DNA of 64,000 nt from Halobacterium noricense (GTDB taxonomy: Archaea; Halobacteriota; Halobacteria; Halobacteriales; Halobacteriaceae): the NCBI RefSeq assembly GCF_021233435.1, contig NZ_CP089468.1, positions 1,178,001 to 1,242,000 on the forward strand, written 5' to 3'. Under the pieces are notes generated by a model. The model was not told the origin of the DNA. It did no database searches and saw only the letters and a program-made list of their open reading frames with translations. Positions 26,170 through 35,738 of this stretch are shown in pieces (positions within the stretch are counted from its first letter, which is position 1; each line of letters starts with the position of its first letter). The position numbers and the translations under genes were made by a program.

Positions 26170-27261
26170 ATGGAGTTGCTTGACGACGACGGCAATCTCT
26201 TCGGCGTCGTCAACGTCGTCGACGCGCTCGTCGTCCTCTTCGTCCTCGCGGTGGTCGCCGCGGGCGCCGCGTTCGTCCTCCAACCCGACCCCGAACCCGC
26301 ACCCGAACCAGAGCTCGCAACGACGAACGCAACCCTGGACCTCGGCACGCAACCGAGCTACATCGTCGAGGAAATCGAAGCCGGCGACACGTACTCGCCG
26401 GCCGGGAACACCGACCTCCGAATCACTGACGTCCACCTCACGCCACAGAACGGCGACACGCGCGTCATCCTCGGCGTCAATCTCCGCGGTACCGTCTCCG
26501 GTGACACGATTGACTACAACGGCGCGCCGCCACGCGTCGGCCGCAGTCTCACCATCCAGACCTCGATCTACCAGGTTTCGGGAACGCTCCGCGACCTCGG
26601 CTCTGGTCCTGAAACAACCACGACCGACGTGGTCGTTGAAGACACCGTGAGCACCGAGACAGCGACCGCCATCCAGACGGGCGACACGTACACGCTTGGC
26701 GGCACCGATATCGCAACCGTCGAATCTGTCACCGCCTACGGTACGGACAACCCCGACCGCAAGCGCGTACTCGTCGGTCTCTCCCTTGCCACGCTCCAGG
26801 ACGACGGCGACGTACGCTTTGGCGGCACTACTGTCCGTGAGGGAACGACAATTCCCTTCCAGACGAGCGAGTACTCGCTCACCGGCTCCATCCAACGCGT
26901 TGGAGCCACCAACCCCCAGGGGGAGACGGCAACACGCACGATGACCCTCCAGTTGGAGGACGTCCCGCCAGCCAAAGCAGACAGCATCCACACGGGGCTG
27001 ACCGAAACCGTCCGCGGCACCACCATCGCCGACATCACGGACGTCGACCGCGAGGCTGCGACGGTCATCCTCACGAGCCGCGACGGCAACATCTACGAGC
27101 GCAACCACCCCGTGAACCAGGACCTCACGCTCACCGCCGACCTCACCATCCGCGAAACCGCCACCGGCGTGACGTTCAAAGGCCGGACGATTCAGCAAGG
27201 GAGTAACGTCACACTCGACCTTGGAACGACGACCGTCCACGCAACCGTCGTTTCAACGTAG
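26170..27261 (+). CDS. membrane-anchored DUF4330-like protein
   Basis: Begins MELLDDDGNLFGVVNVVDAL and then a single hydrophobic anchor VVLFVLAVVAAGAAFVL, which is the DUF4330 N-terminal signature. The remaining ~310 residues are extracytoplasmic, rich in Thr and beta-prone. Repeated units can be seen (VEEIEAGDTYSPAGNTDLRI and TAIQTGDTYTLGGTDIATVE), probably tandem copies of one small domain. The ATG at 26170 was preferred to upstream GTG/TTG codons because the family starts at MEL. It overlaps no gene and abuts the next one with zero spacing. Function unknown. Confidence 0.78.
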   Translation: MELLDDDGNLFGVVNVVDALVVLFVLAVVAAGAAFVLQPDPEPAPEPELATTNATLDLGTQPSYIVEEIEAGDTYSPAGNTDLRITDVHLTPQNGDTRVILGVNLRGTVSGDTIDYNGAPPRVGRSLTIQTSIYQVSGTLRDLGSGPETTTTDVVVEDTVSTETATAIQTGDTYTLGGTDIATVESVTAYGTDNPDRKRVLVGLSLATLQDDGDVRFGGTTVREGTTIPFQTSEYSLTGSIQRVGATNPQGETATRTMTLQLEDVPPAKADSIHTGLTETVRGTTIADITDVDREAATVILTSRDGNIYERNHPVNQDLTLTADLTIRETATGVTFKGRTIQQGSNVTLDLGTTTVHATVVST

Positions 27262-27717
27262 ATGCCCACCAACTCCAGTCCGAACGCCACCGACGCACGC
27301 TCCACCATCGAGCGCATCCTCGATGGGTCTCGTATCGTCGACGCGGTCCAGCGACTGTCAACGACCGCCAAGCGCTGGCTGAACGCCACAACCGAACGAC
27401 TCACGCGCGTCGTGCAGGGATCGTTCCTCTACCGGTGGCTCACCGCCGAACCCGACCCAGAAGTTATCGTCATCGACCTCCGGGAGACGTACACAGTCGG
27501 GCCCTTCATCGCCATCCTTGATCGCGTCGTCGAAACGCTCGTCCCCTACTACCGGCAATCACTGCTCAAGCGCGGCGTCGACGGACTCGCTGCACACGCA
27601 GCCCGCGCCGCAGATACGCGGCCCGGTCGGCTGCTTGTCGCGCTCTTCGAGCCACCGGAACCGCCTGAAGGCCGTGACGAACCGCGCGACGACCGTCACG
27701 ACCGCGACGACGAGTAA
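27262..27717 (+). CDS. uncharacterised protein coupled to the DUF4330-like gene
   Basis: A 151-aa protein whose ATG directly follows the TAG of the preceding gene. It contains EVIVIDLRETYTVGPFIAIL, then LDRVVETLVPYYRQSLLKRG, and ends in a charged tail (GRDEPRDDRHDRDDE). No transmembrane segment is convincing. The family was not recognised. Tight coupling to the membrane-anchored DUF4330-like protein suggests a shared role at the envelope. Confidence 0.65.
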   Translation: MPTNSSPNATDARSTIERILDGSRIVDAVQRLSTTAKRWLNATTERLTRVVQGSFLYRWLTAEPDPEVIVIDLRETYTVGPFIAILDRVVETLVPYYRQSLLKRGVDGLAAHAARAADTRPGRLLVALFEPPEPPEGRDEPRDDRHDRDDE

Positions 27718-27757
27718 GGACCACCACCATTTTCTTCCCGGTCACGAATCTCCGTTC

Positions 27758-28186
27758 GTGCGCAGCATTCCGTTCCCGCTCGTTCCGCGCTGGCTGCGAT
27801 ACGTTGGCGTGCTCGGCGTCGCTGGTTTCCTTCTCTACTATTCGGTGCTGTCGGCGCCGCCCGTGAACCCACCAAGCCCCGGCCCATGGTGGGATAAGAA
27901 ACTCCACGTCGCCGCGTACCTCGGGCTTGGGCTTGCGCTGGCGTACGCTACTGTCGACCTCCGTGACCGCTTTTGGACGCGCATCGCGCTCGTCCTTGCA
28001 CTCGCCGTTGGTTACGGCCTCCTCATCGAAGGGATACAGGCAACGCAGCCGAACCGGTACGCTTCACTTAATGACGCGCTCGCGAACATCGTCGGCGCGC
28101 TACTCGCGAGTACGTGGTTCCTCGTCGAGCGTCATCTACGGTACGTACGCCCGCTCAACGACGAGCCGGTCGAGTACTCAGAGTAG
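27758..28186 (+). CDS. VanZ-family membrane protein
   Basis: A 142-aa protein with about four membrane segments. Family marks are the KLHVAAYLGLGLALAYAT region (the HxxxY/F block after WWDKK) and YGLLIEGIQATQPNRYASLN with the E-x2-Q and R-x4-D/N features, followed by DALANIVGALLAS. The GTG at 27758 gives the normal VanZ length. VanZ proteins are small integral membrane proteins of uncertain biochemical role. Its end overlaps the convergent uppP gene by 9 bp. Confidence 0.82.
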   Translation: MRSIPFPLVPRWLRYVGVLGVAGFLLYYSVLSAPPVNPPSPGPWWDKKLHVAAYLGLGLALAYATVDLRDRFWTRIALVLALAVGYGLLIEGIQATQPNRYASLNDALANIVGALLASTWFLVERHLRYVRPLNDEPVEYSE

Positions 28187-28990
28187 AAGCGCACCGCCGG
28201 CAATAGCGACCGCACCAAGCCCGACGCAGACGCCCCAGAACGGCACCCGCTCAACGACACGCATCAGCGCGTCAATCGTCAGATACCCAACGACCGCCGC
28301 ACTCGCCAGCGCTGCAGCCCCACTGGCGAGCGTCACGCCACCCAACCCGGTGTCGAGGGCAGCGAGAAGTCCACCGCCGACGGCCGCGGGAATCGACAAG
28401 AGGAACGAGAGGCGGAACGACGCCGGTCCCTCGTGGCCGCGCAACAACAACACGCCCGTCGTCGAGCCTGATCGCGACACACCGGGGAGAATCGCGACGC
28501 CCTGCGCAACACCCACGAGCACCGCATCAACTAGTCCGGGCTGCTTCGTTGGCGTGCGATCGACGGCTGTGGACAGTCGCTGGAACCCGCCGGTTGCGAC
28601 GAGCAAGACGCCGATCGCGACGACGACCATCCCACCCGTCAGCGCGGAGACGACCTCCTCAAGCACCGCGTATGATGCGATCCCTACAACGCCCGAAACG
28701 AGTGTTGCCACGCCGAGAAACGTCGTCGACGCGTGTGTCTTCCCGGTTGCATGTCGTGGCCGCCATGTCCGTAGCAACGCCAATTCCTCGCGGATTTCGG
28801 AGCGATAGTACACTGTCGCGGAGAGCGCGGTGCCGAGATGCAAGAATAACGCGAACGCGACTGCCTGCTCGGGACTCTCCCCGAGCCACGAGAGCGCGAC
28901 CGTGATGTTGCCCTCGCTAGAGATTGGAAGCCACTCGAAGATGCCCTGCAGGACACCGACGACGATGGCTACCAGCAGTGACCGAGCCAT
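28178..28990 (-). CDS. uppP: undecaprenyl-diphosphatase-type phosphatase UppP (BacA)
   Basis: A 270-aa integral membrane phosphatase that dephosphorylates polyprenyl pyrophosphate, recycling the lipid carrier used for glycan assembly. The first catalytic block is VVGVLQGIFEWLPISSEGNI near residue 10 (E-x5-S-S-x-G). The second is VGVAQGVAILPGVSRSGSTT near residue 158 (P-G-x-S-R-S). The remaining hydrophobic helices are as expected. In archaea the substrate would be a dolichol-type carrier. It sits at the edge of the polysaccharide locus, which fits that role. Confidence 0.92.
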   Translation of the reverse strand: MARSLLVAIVVGVLQGIFEWLPISSEGNITVALSWLGESPEQAVAFALFLHLGTALSATVYYRSEIREELALLRTWRPRHATGKTHASTTFLGVATLVSGVVGIASYAVLEEVVSALTGGMVVVAIGVLLVATGGFQRLSTAVDRTPTKQPGLVDAVLVGVAQGVAILPGVSRSGSTTGVLLLRGHEGPASFRLSFLLSIPAAVGGGLLAALDTGLGGVTLASGAAALASAAVVGYLTIDALMRVVERVPFWGVCVGLGAVAIAGGALLL

Positions 28991-29057
28991 ACCCGACGTG
29001 GTCGCTACGCTCGCAAGTGTATTCCGATGACCGTTCAGCTGGTAGGCACGACGTAGC

Positions 29058-30450
29058 CTCAGTACATCACAAAGCCGCTTAGTTAGAACGTCTGCTTGCT
29101 GAAGGTGTGTCTACGACCCAGCAAGCAGACAGTGAGATTCACGAGGACCAGCTTCTTAACTTTCTCGTCAACACCCTTGAGGAGGAAGTTCCGCTTTCCT
29201 TAGCCAATAACGCTGAAATCACTACTGAGGGCATCTATGAGGTCCTCGTCGGCGCTTGCGCCGACGGGACCTCTGTCTCTACGCTCTGTGCGTCGAGTCA
29301 GAACGGCCCCGCTGCCAACACGATCCTCTACCATCTCCGGACGAAGTTCGAGCCCAAACGGCTCGAACGAGTCGCTAACACGCTTCTTCGACGAGATATC
29401 GTCGAACTGCTTCCTGAGCAGGTGGAGGTCTGCGCAGACCTCCACCTGCGGCCCTACTACGGTGATGAAGACGACACGGAGAACCTCTATCACTCGGAAG
29501 CCAAGCGTGGAACCACCGCATTCCACGCCTACGCCACACTCTACGCGCGTGTGAAGAACAAACGATATACGCTGGCGGTGCGCCGTCTCGAAGACGGCGA
29601 CACCGCCAGCAGTGTCCTCGCTGAGTTTCTTGGTGTACTCGACGGCCTTGACGCCGATGTCAAGGCCGTCTACCTTGATCGCGGATTCTACGACAGCAAG
29701 TGTCTCACGCTGTTGCAGGCGCACAACTACGCCTACGTGGTCCCGATCATTCAGTGGGGGAAGACGATTCAGCAGGAACTTGCGGAAGGGTGGAGTCGCG
29801 TCATTCAACACGATCTGACGGGGAAACTCGACGGTCACAGCTGGACCGTCGAGTTTCCCGTCTACATCGACTGTACGTACCTGAACGGACGGTACGACGA
29901 CCACGGTGTGGCGCGTCACGGCTACGCCGCTGACGCGCCGTTTATCGAGACACCACGCCAGGCTCGATACCATTACTCGAAACGCTTCGGTATCGAGTCA
30001 AGCTATCGCTTGTCCGAGCAAGCGATAGCGACGACAACGACGCGAAACGCGACGGTGAGACTTCTGTACGTTGTGGTGAGTCTGCTCTTGCAGAATGCGT
30101 GGCGGTATCTGCACTACGAATACGTGGCGACGCCGCGCCGAGGCGGGCGTCGCCTCTGGTGGTGGCCGTACAAGGAGTTCGTGAATATGGTTCGGCGGGC
30201 TGCGTGGACGGCCCTCGCGGTGCGTCGGGCCGTCCCCGCGAATCGGCCACCTGACGACCGGTTCCACCGGTAGTCACCGACCGAGCAAGCTCCCTTCAGG
30301 AGTGGCAACGCTGTCGCGTCGGCGGCTGACTGCCGCCGACAGCGACAGCTCCCTCTTCGATCAGCGTTGCTCGACCGTTACTGACGACTCATCACAACAG
30401 AACAGATGGCTCAGGTCAGGCTAACTGGCGATGCTTTGTGAGGTACTGAG
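29058..30450 (+). mobile_element. ISH3-family insertion sequence
   Basis: About 1,393 bp with imperfect inverted ends: ctcagtacatcacaaagccg at 29058 and the complement of cgatgctttgtgaggtactgag at 30450. Size and termini fit the ISH3 group. The 5 bp outside each end (gtagc and ccttg) do not match, so either the duplication has decayed or the flanks were rearranged. This matters because the window changes character here, from glycan genes to accessory DNA. Confidence 0.85.
29107..30273 (+). CDS. ISH3-family transposase
   Basis: A 388-aa transposase starting at GTG. EVCADLHLRPYYGDEDDTEN carries the first acidic residues. AVYLDRGFYDSKCLTLLQAH is the second catalytic Asp region (DRGFY), and YHYSKRFGIESSYRLSEQAI with its Glu is the third. 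The C-terminus RRGGRRLWWWPYKEFVNMVR is normal for ISH3. No interruption is visible, so it could be active. Two scraps of the same family lie at 4323 and 9410. Confidence 0.93.
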   Translation: MSTTQQADSEIHEDQLLNFLVNTLEEEVPLSLANNAEITTEGIYEVLVGACADGTSVSTLCASSQNGPAANTILYHLRTKFEPKRLERVANTLLRRDIVELLPEQVEVCADLHLRPYYGDEDDTENLYHSEAKRGTTAFHAYATLYARVKNKRYTLAVRRLEDGDTASSVLAEFLGVLDGLDADVKAVYLDRGFYDSKCLTLLQAHNYAYVVPIIQWGKTIQQELAEGWSRVIQHDLTGKLDGHSWTVEFPVYIDCTYLNGRYDDHGVARHGYAADAPFIETPRQARYHYSKRFGIESSYRLSEQAIATTTTRNATVRLLYVVVSLLLQNAWRYLHYEYVATPRRGGRRLWWWPYKEFVNMVRRAAWTALAVRRAVPANRPPDDRFHR

Positions 30451-31457
30451 CCTTGCTGGGTCACTAGTGCCGTTCCAGTGAGAGTTTGGTGCCATCCACT
30501 TACCGGCTTAATATCTCTCCGTACCGCCCGCCGATTCAGTTGTCGCCAACGATATTTCGGACACACTCCACGCAGACGAAGGTAACAGTCGCCGAGCGGC
30601 CACAGCAACTACAGAGAGGATTCCTCCGCAAAGAACCCTGTATTGAATCGTCTGTAGTTCTGCGGGGGTAAACAGCCGGCCAGTTCGTCGGCATTTATGA
30701 AATTCGGAACTGGATGAGGCGCGTGGCCATATGACGCCCGACTGATGTACTTGGGGTGATCGGAGCGGTTCGACGCGGGGATCACCGTGTCAGCGCGATA
30801 ATCGACAACGGCCGATATAGGAACTAAGATCGGCCTTACGGAGTGATTCGGGTGTTGGCGTTGCCGTGAGTGGGGCTCCAATATGGCCAGCATTACAACC
30901 GGCGAGCCAGGCTTGACGGTGGGCACGGTGAGCGATCGCAATCAGCGGTGGCACGCGCTTCTCCCTCAAATTGTTGTACAGAGTCGCGCCATCTGGGGAT
31001 TTTCGAGTTGCCGCTATCGAGTGGGCCGGACGTCGTCGATAGCCACATGCTTGTACGAATCGACTTGCCGTCCCCGACTTTTGGCGATCACGGGCCACAT
31101 CTTGGCACGCCACGAAGATGATACGTGTCGGATACATTCCGCGATAGCACCGCACTACAGCGATTGTACAGAGCCAGTATGTCGGGCGATTTCCCTGCTT
31201 CACCGAAATCTATTCGTTCGCAAAGAAGAACTCTCCAGGTGGTTCTAGACCGCCGCTACAGCCCGCGAACCACCGACTCTGCACCCCTATCGCTCGCCGA
31301 ATGCATCACGCCATAACTCTCCGTCCAAAAGTGTTGGTCCGCACAGTGTTTGGCAGTGTTCTTGCGGACGAGCGCGTCTCTGTAGTCCGCCAACCCCCAG
31401 TCACCAGGCATGGTCGTAGCCACGCGAGCGTGCCCGGGTGCGTGACTGGGTGGTCGG
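30451..31457. other. about 1 kb with no convincing gene
   Basis: Several short open frames exist on both strands but none has the acidic bias or a recognisable domain. One exception may be a 30-codon minus-strand piece near 30536-30625 reading NPLCSCCGRSATVTFVCVEC, which looks like a tiny Cys4 zinc finger or a scrap of one. The region lies between the ISH3 element and the large ATPase gene and is probably decayed DNA at the junction of two genome segments. Confidence 0.5.
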
Positions 31458-34400
31458 TTATTCGGGACGGGTTTCGTCAAGGTAGGTGTCGCGGGCGTAT
31501 TCGAACGTGTAGACGTCGGTCAACCCGGGGGTGTCGAGGCGGTATTCGCGGGGCGCCATGTTCTCGCTGTACGTGCGGGGGACGCGTGGATCGTCATCCG
31601 GTGGGTTGTGGAGGGCGCGGAGGAGGTTGGCGGCATCACTGCGGGTTTTGACGAGCCACCACGCCTGGTCGGGGTTGCAGGCGGCCATCTGATCGAAGTC
31701 GCGGGGAATCGCCTCGCTGCGGTCGTTATTGATGCGCTCGGCTTCTAACGTCGCCACAATCGTCTCGTCGTCTGCGAGGACAGCCGCATCAAGCCGACCA
31801 TCCGCCACGCCGCAGTAGCGTTGGACGCGGTCGCCGGGCTGGTCGGCACCAACTAGTTCCTGTTCGAGGAGGCGAGCACCCAGTTCGACCATCGCAACGT
31901 GGAGACTCGATTCGGAAAGATCACCCGTGCCATCGCCGTGCGCGATCCCCTCACGGTGGCCGACGTCGATCACGTCGCGGCCCTCGGGTGTGACCGTGTA
32001 CAGTTTGTGGGGGCGGCGGCAGTCCACGCGCAGGAGGCCGTCGTCGACCAGCGCCTGCACGCCGTCCGTGTCGATGCCGACGTACGCCTCCAGATGCGTC
32101 ATCGAGTCCCAGACGATGTCGTACTCCAGTTCCCGGTCGAAGCGCTGCTGGTGAGCCATGTAGACGGCCGTGAGGAACCGCAGCTGCGCATCACTGTAGT
32201 CGCTGGCGGCGCGCTCGGCAGCGGTGAGCGTGAGGTCCAACGAACAGATGGGGATGTTCGCGCGGTCGACCTCCGCGAGGGAGTGGTGGGACTGAATCGC
32301 GCGGCGCATGCCGTCGGGCGTCGATGCGTATCTCGTGTCGTCGGTCTCGCTGCTCTCGCTGACGAGCGGGTACGGCGGTTCGTCGATGTAGGTGAGACAG
32401 TCCGGGAAGCGCTCCGTATGCGGGATGGTAGCGGTCGCAGCGGGGAGCGTCGAGCCGCTCGCGTCGCCGGCATCGACGGCCGCTGGTTCCGTACTCCCGC
32501 TGGCGGCCCGGCCGACAGGAACGCCGTACTCGTCATGCGTGTGGGTTTTCGCCGCCTGGAACGCGCGCTCGAACTCCCGCTGAGTGCGGCCAGTCAACGG
32601 TTTGCTGCCCTCTGGGTGGCCAGGCGGAAGTGGTGGCGAGGTGACGTGGAAGGGGCGTGGCTGGCGTTCGGCGAACGGCGCGGCAGGACTAACTAACCAC
32701 TCGCCGCGCTGGATGTCGTGCAGCCGCGTCTCGATGCGGTCGGCGTCGTACTCGCTCGTCGCAAGTCGTTCGGTGAGCCGGCGGTCGACGCCGATCTGAC
32801 CGGTGATGATGGTGCCGACGTCGTTCAGAAGTTCAGCGTAGACGCGGGGGTGGGAGTCGCGGAGCTGTTCGGGGAACTGCATCGCCAGCGTCACGCCGAG
32901 GTCGAACGCGCGACCCTGTGACAGGAGCGTGTCCAGAATGCCGGTCGTGGCGAGGTCGGCGGCCTCCTCGATGTAGCAGTTGACGAGCGGGAGGTTCTGT
33001 TCGTGGGTGGTTGTCTGGCGGCGTTGGAGCGCGCGCCACAGCTGTGAGAGGATCGCGACGGCGAGCAGCGTCCGGGAGCGTTCACCGTACCCTTGGAGGT
33101 CGAAGACGATGACGCAGTCCTCGTCAAGCGCCGTCCGAAGATCGAACTGGTCGTCGGCTCGCGCTTCGAACAGTGGGGCGAGGCGGGCGTCGTTCGTGGC
33201 ACTCCCAATACGACGAGTGGCGGCGCTCATGATGCTGTCGAACGTGTTGGGGTTGTTCGCCGCAGTGCTGGCGAGTTTCTGGTGGAGCGTGTCGTCCGAA
33301 ACTGGTGGCGGGTTCCTCGTTTCGTGAAACTGGGCGGCCGCCGCCAACAGTTCCTGCTGGCTGATGCTATCCGATCCATGCACGGGGTCGAACAGCGCCC
33401 GAATCAGTTGCTGGATGACTTCGACGGCGGCTTCGGCGCTGTAGAACTGCTCGGGACCCATGGCGGCCGCCAGGAGATCAATATAATGTTCGGCGATCGC
33501 GTTGACGGCCCACTCCCGGTCCAATCCTGCCTCGAGGAGCGGCTCAATCGTGAGGAAGGGGAGCGCGGGGAGGTACTCGGTGCAGTCGAAGTAGTAGACG
33601 TCCTTGAGGGTGTCGTAGCGGGCGTAGTGGGTTTTGGTGTACTGTTCGGGGGCGTCGTCGCCTTTCGCGTCAATATAGACGGTGGCGCCGTCCGTAGCGG
33701 CGTGATTGGCGAGCTGCATGCGCTGGCCGACCGCCGTTTTGCCGGCACCGGTCGACCCAAAGATTGCCGTATGGAGCGGCTGCACTGTTGGTGGGAGCGA
33801 GAGCATCGCGTCCAGTGTCGTGCGGTCGGCGGTCTTGGGGTGGCCGACGGTCATGCCGGGTTCGTCGAGGTAGCGGTCGAGGATGGTGCGGGGTGGGAGT
33901 TCGATGCCCGTGCGATCTTCAGGTGTGGGTTCGAGCGCGCGACTCGCTGCAGGGCTCAACGAAGGCCCGTCGACGACGCAGAACGCCCCCACGGCGGCGG
34001 GGTCGGCGACGATCGCCGGGCTCGCATTCTCGACCCACGGCAGGACGTGTTTGCGGCGGTTCGGGTTGGTTTTGGTCGTTCGCGTGCAGATGGCGTCGAG
34101 GAGGTCTCGGGCGTCGTCGCTGTCTGGTGGGTACGTGGTGGGCGTGACGCGGTAGTGGTCGCCGCGGATCGATTGGAAGCCCGACGCAATCGCGTCAATG
34201 GTCGTGTTAGTGGTCGCCGAATCAGTATCGACTGCCACCGCACGCGCGTTCACGACGAACGACTGGCGCGTGTCGACGGTATGGATGGCTTCGATGCGGC
34301 GGGCGTTCGACGGATGCACGGTCGACTCGTCGGGACGACGGCGTGCATTCCGTCCTGTGGGCGTGTCGTCGTCGCGGCGCGCTGTGGCCCGCGTCGTGTC

Positions 34401-35057
34401 ATGGTCGTCGGCGGGCTCGGTGATAGCGTCGGCGGCCGATCCGAAGATCGCCTGGCCGAGTTCATGGCGGCGCAAGTCCCCGTTTAGTTCGAGGTCGACG
34501 ATGCGATTCTCTTTCGTGGCGGTCCAGTCGGGCTTCGGCGTCAGAAGTACCTGGACGAGTGCGGGGGCGTCGGTCGTGGCGAGGCCATCGAGGAGGTCGG
34601 CGAGCGGCCAATTTCCTTCGTGTTCGCCGGCGAACGATTCGAGGGCGGGGAGTGGGGTCTGCCAGTCGTCGGGGCGGTCGCCGACGCCCTGCCACTCGAC
34701 GCCTGCGACCGCGTAGTCATCGGTGTCGTCGGCGTCGGACTCAAGTGGATCGTCGACGTCGAGTGCGTCGTGGTAGGAGGTGGTGGTTTCGACAAGGTCC
34801 ACGGACGTCGGGAGCGATTGGCGGAGTGTGCGTTTGACTGGCTGGAGGTCGTCGCTACCGACGTACCAGTCGATGTGGCGGTCGCCCGTGGGACCGGTGT
34901 CACCGGTCGCGACGAACAGCCACTCGTAGGTCGGCGTCTCGTTCGTGGTGCGGTGGAGGCGCGTGATCGAGCGCGCGACGTCGGTCGGTTGGAGCGGGTC
35001 GGTGCTCGGCTGGACGTGGAGGTACTGGCGGTCGGTTGTGAACTGCTCGGGGGACAT
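31458..35057 (-). CDS. large conjugation-type ATPase (TraD/VirD4-HerA superfamily)
   Basis: A 1,199-aa cytoplasmic P-loop ATPase. Walker A is AIFGSTGAGKTAVGQRM near residue 430; TVYIDAKGDDAPEQY follows. Walker B-like text is LVNCYIEEAADLATTGILDT near residue 693, with GRAFDLGVTLAMQFPEQLRD as the next conserved strand. The first ~400 residues are variable, as in archaeal transfer ATPases. The C-terminal ~300 residues hold a winged-helix-like stretch (MTHLEAYVGIDTDGVQALVD). Such proteins pump DNA in conjugation or serve plasmid maintenance. It suggests that the accessory half derives from a transferable element. Confidence 0.82.
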   Translation of the reverse strand: MSPEQFTTDRQYLHVQPSTDPLQPTDVARSITRLHRTTNETPTYEWLFVATGDTGPTGDRHIDWYVGSDDLQPVKRTLRQSLPTSVDLVETTTSYHDALDVDDPLESDADDTDDYAVAGVEWQGVGDRPDDWQTPLPALESFAGEHEGNWPLADLLDGLATTDAPALVQVLLTPKPDWTATKENRIVDLELNGDLRRHELGQAIFGSAADAITEPADDHDTTRATARRDDDTPTGRNARRRPDESTVHPSNARRIEAIHTVDTRQSFVVNARAVAVDTDSATTNTTIDAIASGFQSIRGDHYRVTPTTYPPDSDDARDLLDAICTRTTKTNPNRRKHVLPWVENASPAIVADPAAVGAFCVVDGPSLSPAASRALEPTPEDRTGIELPPRTILDRYLDEPGMTVGHPKTADRTTLDAMLSLPPTVQPLHTAIFGSTGAGKTAVGQRMQLANHAATDGATVYIDAKGDDAPEQYTKTHYARYDTLKDVYYFDCTEYLPALPFLTIEPLLEAGLDREWAVNAIAEHYIDLLAAAMGPEQFYSAEAAVEVIQQLIRALFDPVHGSDSISQQELLAAAAQFHETRNPPPVSDDTLHQKLASTAANNPNTFDSIMSAATRRIGSATNDARLAPLFEARADDQFDLRTALDEDCVIVFDLQGYGERSRTLLAVAILSQLWRALQRRQTTTHEQNLPLVNCYIEEAADLATTGILDTLLSQGRAFDLGVTLAMQFPEQLRDSHPRVYAELLNDVGTIITGQIGVDRRLTERLATSEYDADRIETRLHDIQRGEWLVSPAAPFAERQPRPFHVTSPPLPPGHPEGSKPLTGRTQREFERAFQAAKTHTHDEYGVPVGRAASGSTEPAAVDAGDASGSTLPAATATIPHTERFPDCLTYIDEPPYPLVSESSETDDTRYASTPDGMRRAIQSHHSLAEVDRANIPICSLDLTLTAAERAASDYSDAQLRFLTAVYMAHQQRFDRELEYDIVWDSMTHLEAYVGIDTDGVQALVDDGLLRVDCRRPHKLYTVTPEGRDVIDVGHREGIAHGDGTGDLSESSLHVAMVELGARLLEQELVGADQPGDRVQRYCGVADGRLDAAVLADDETIVATLEAERINNDRSEAIPRDFDQMAACNPDQAWWLVKTRSDAANLLRALHNPPDDDPRVPRTYSENMAPREYRLDTPGLTDVYTFEYARDTYLDETRPE

Positions 35058-35161
35058 GCGTGGCGAGCGCGGGGACTGGTTTGCGAGCTATCGGGCGTGT
35101 GGTCATGTGGCACGCTCCTAGTTGTAAGTTGGTGGTTGGTGGAATTTTGGCTGTTGGCGTC

Positions 35162-35202
35162 TTAACCAACAGAAAGGGGCAGAACCGTCGTTTGTTGGTT
35201 AA
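35162..35202. repeat. TTAACCAAC...GTTGGTTAA inverted repeat, copy 2
   Basis: Perfect 9-bp arms at 35162-35170 and 35194-35202 with a 23-bp spacer. It lies in the 315-bp gap between the divergent ATPase gene and the RHH antitoxin gene, about 105 bp upstream of the former and 170 bp upstream of the latter. A regulatory role for either gene is possible. Confidence 0.8.
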
Positions 35203-35372
35203 GCACAGGAGTGTACGCATTCCGATGCAGCCTCGTCGTCAATAACGGCGTCTGGTGTCGTGCGAACCCCATACAACCAAACGCGACTGCGGCCTCCGCC
35301 TGCGTATCGATGTGCAAGCCATGTGGATGCGCCGAAACGATTATCAGCTGATGTGCAGAAGAGGCACATAGT

Positions 35373-35738
35373 ATGGACGCAAGCGACGAGCCGCGACGCG
35401 TCCACTTCCAGTCCCCGGAGTATCTCGTCGAACGGCTCGACGCGGTCGCCGAGCTCTTCGACACCGATCGGACGGACCTGCTCGTCGAAGCGATCCGCGA
35501 GTACCTCGAAGAGACCGCGGACAGCGAGACGTTCCAGGAGTTGGTCGCGACGAAGTACTACGACGACCAGCTCGAGTTCGAGACGGTCAAACAACTGGTC
35601 GGCACCGAAACCGCCCAGCGACTCCGCATCCTCAAAGCGGATCTCGACGACGAGCCACTGGAACTTGGCGCGCCCGCCGACGTCGACATCTATGATGACG
35701 ACGCGACGGAGGTCGACACCGCCGCCGACGAGCGATGA
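35373..35738 (+). CDS. ribbon-helix-helix antitoxin-like protein
   Basis: A 121-aa paralogue of the RHH protein at 24354. The ribbon-helix-helix part is RRVHFQSPEYLVERLDAVAE then RTDLLVEAIREYLEETADS. The toxin-facing part is TKYYDDQLEFETVKQLVGTE and RLRILKADLDDEPLEL. It overlaps the PIN gene by 4 bp (ATGA), so translation is coupled. It is preceded by the gap that contains inverted-repeat copy 2. Confidence 0.82.
   Translation: MDASDEPRRVHFQSPEYLVERLDAVAELFDTDRTDLLVEAIREYLEETADSETFQELVATKYYDDQLEFETVKQLVGTETAQRLRILKADLDDEPLELGAPADVDIYDDDATEVDTAADER

Noticed and set aside
25891-27240. Long minus-strand open frame (449 codons) opposite the DUF4330-like gene
   Set aside because: Most of it is the antisense shadow of the plus-strand gene. 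Only its last 83 codons lie outside that gene and were kept as a weak separate candidate.
33093-34487. 464-codon plus-strand frame inside the large ATPase gene
   Set aside because: Antisense shadow: high-GC codon bias opens this frame. Walker A and B motifs and acidic composition are on the minus strand.
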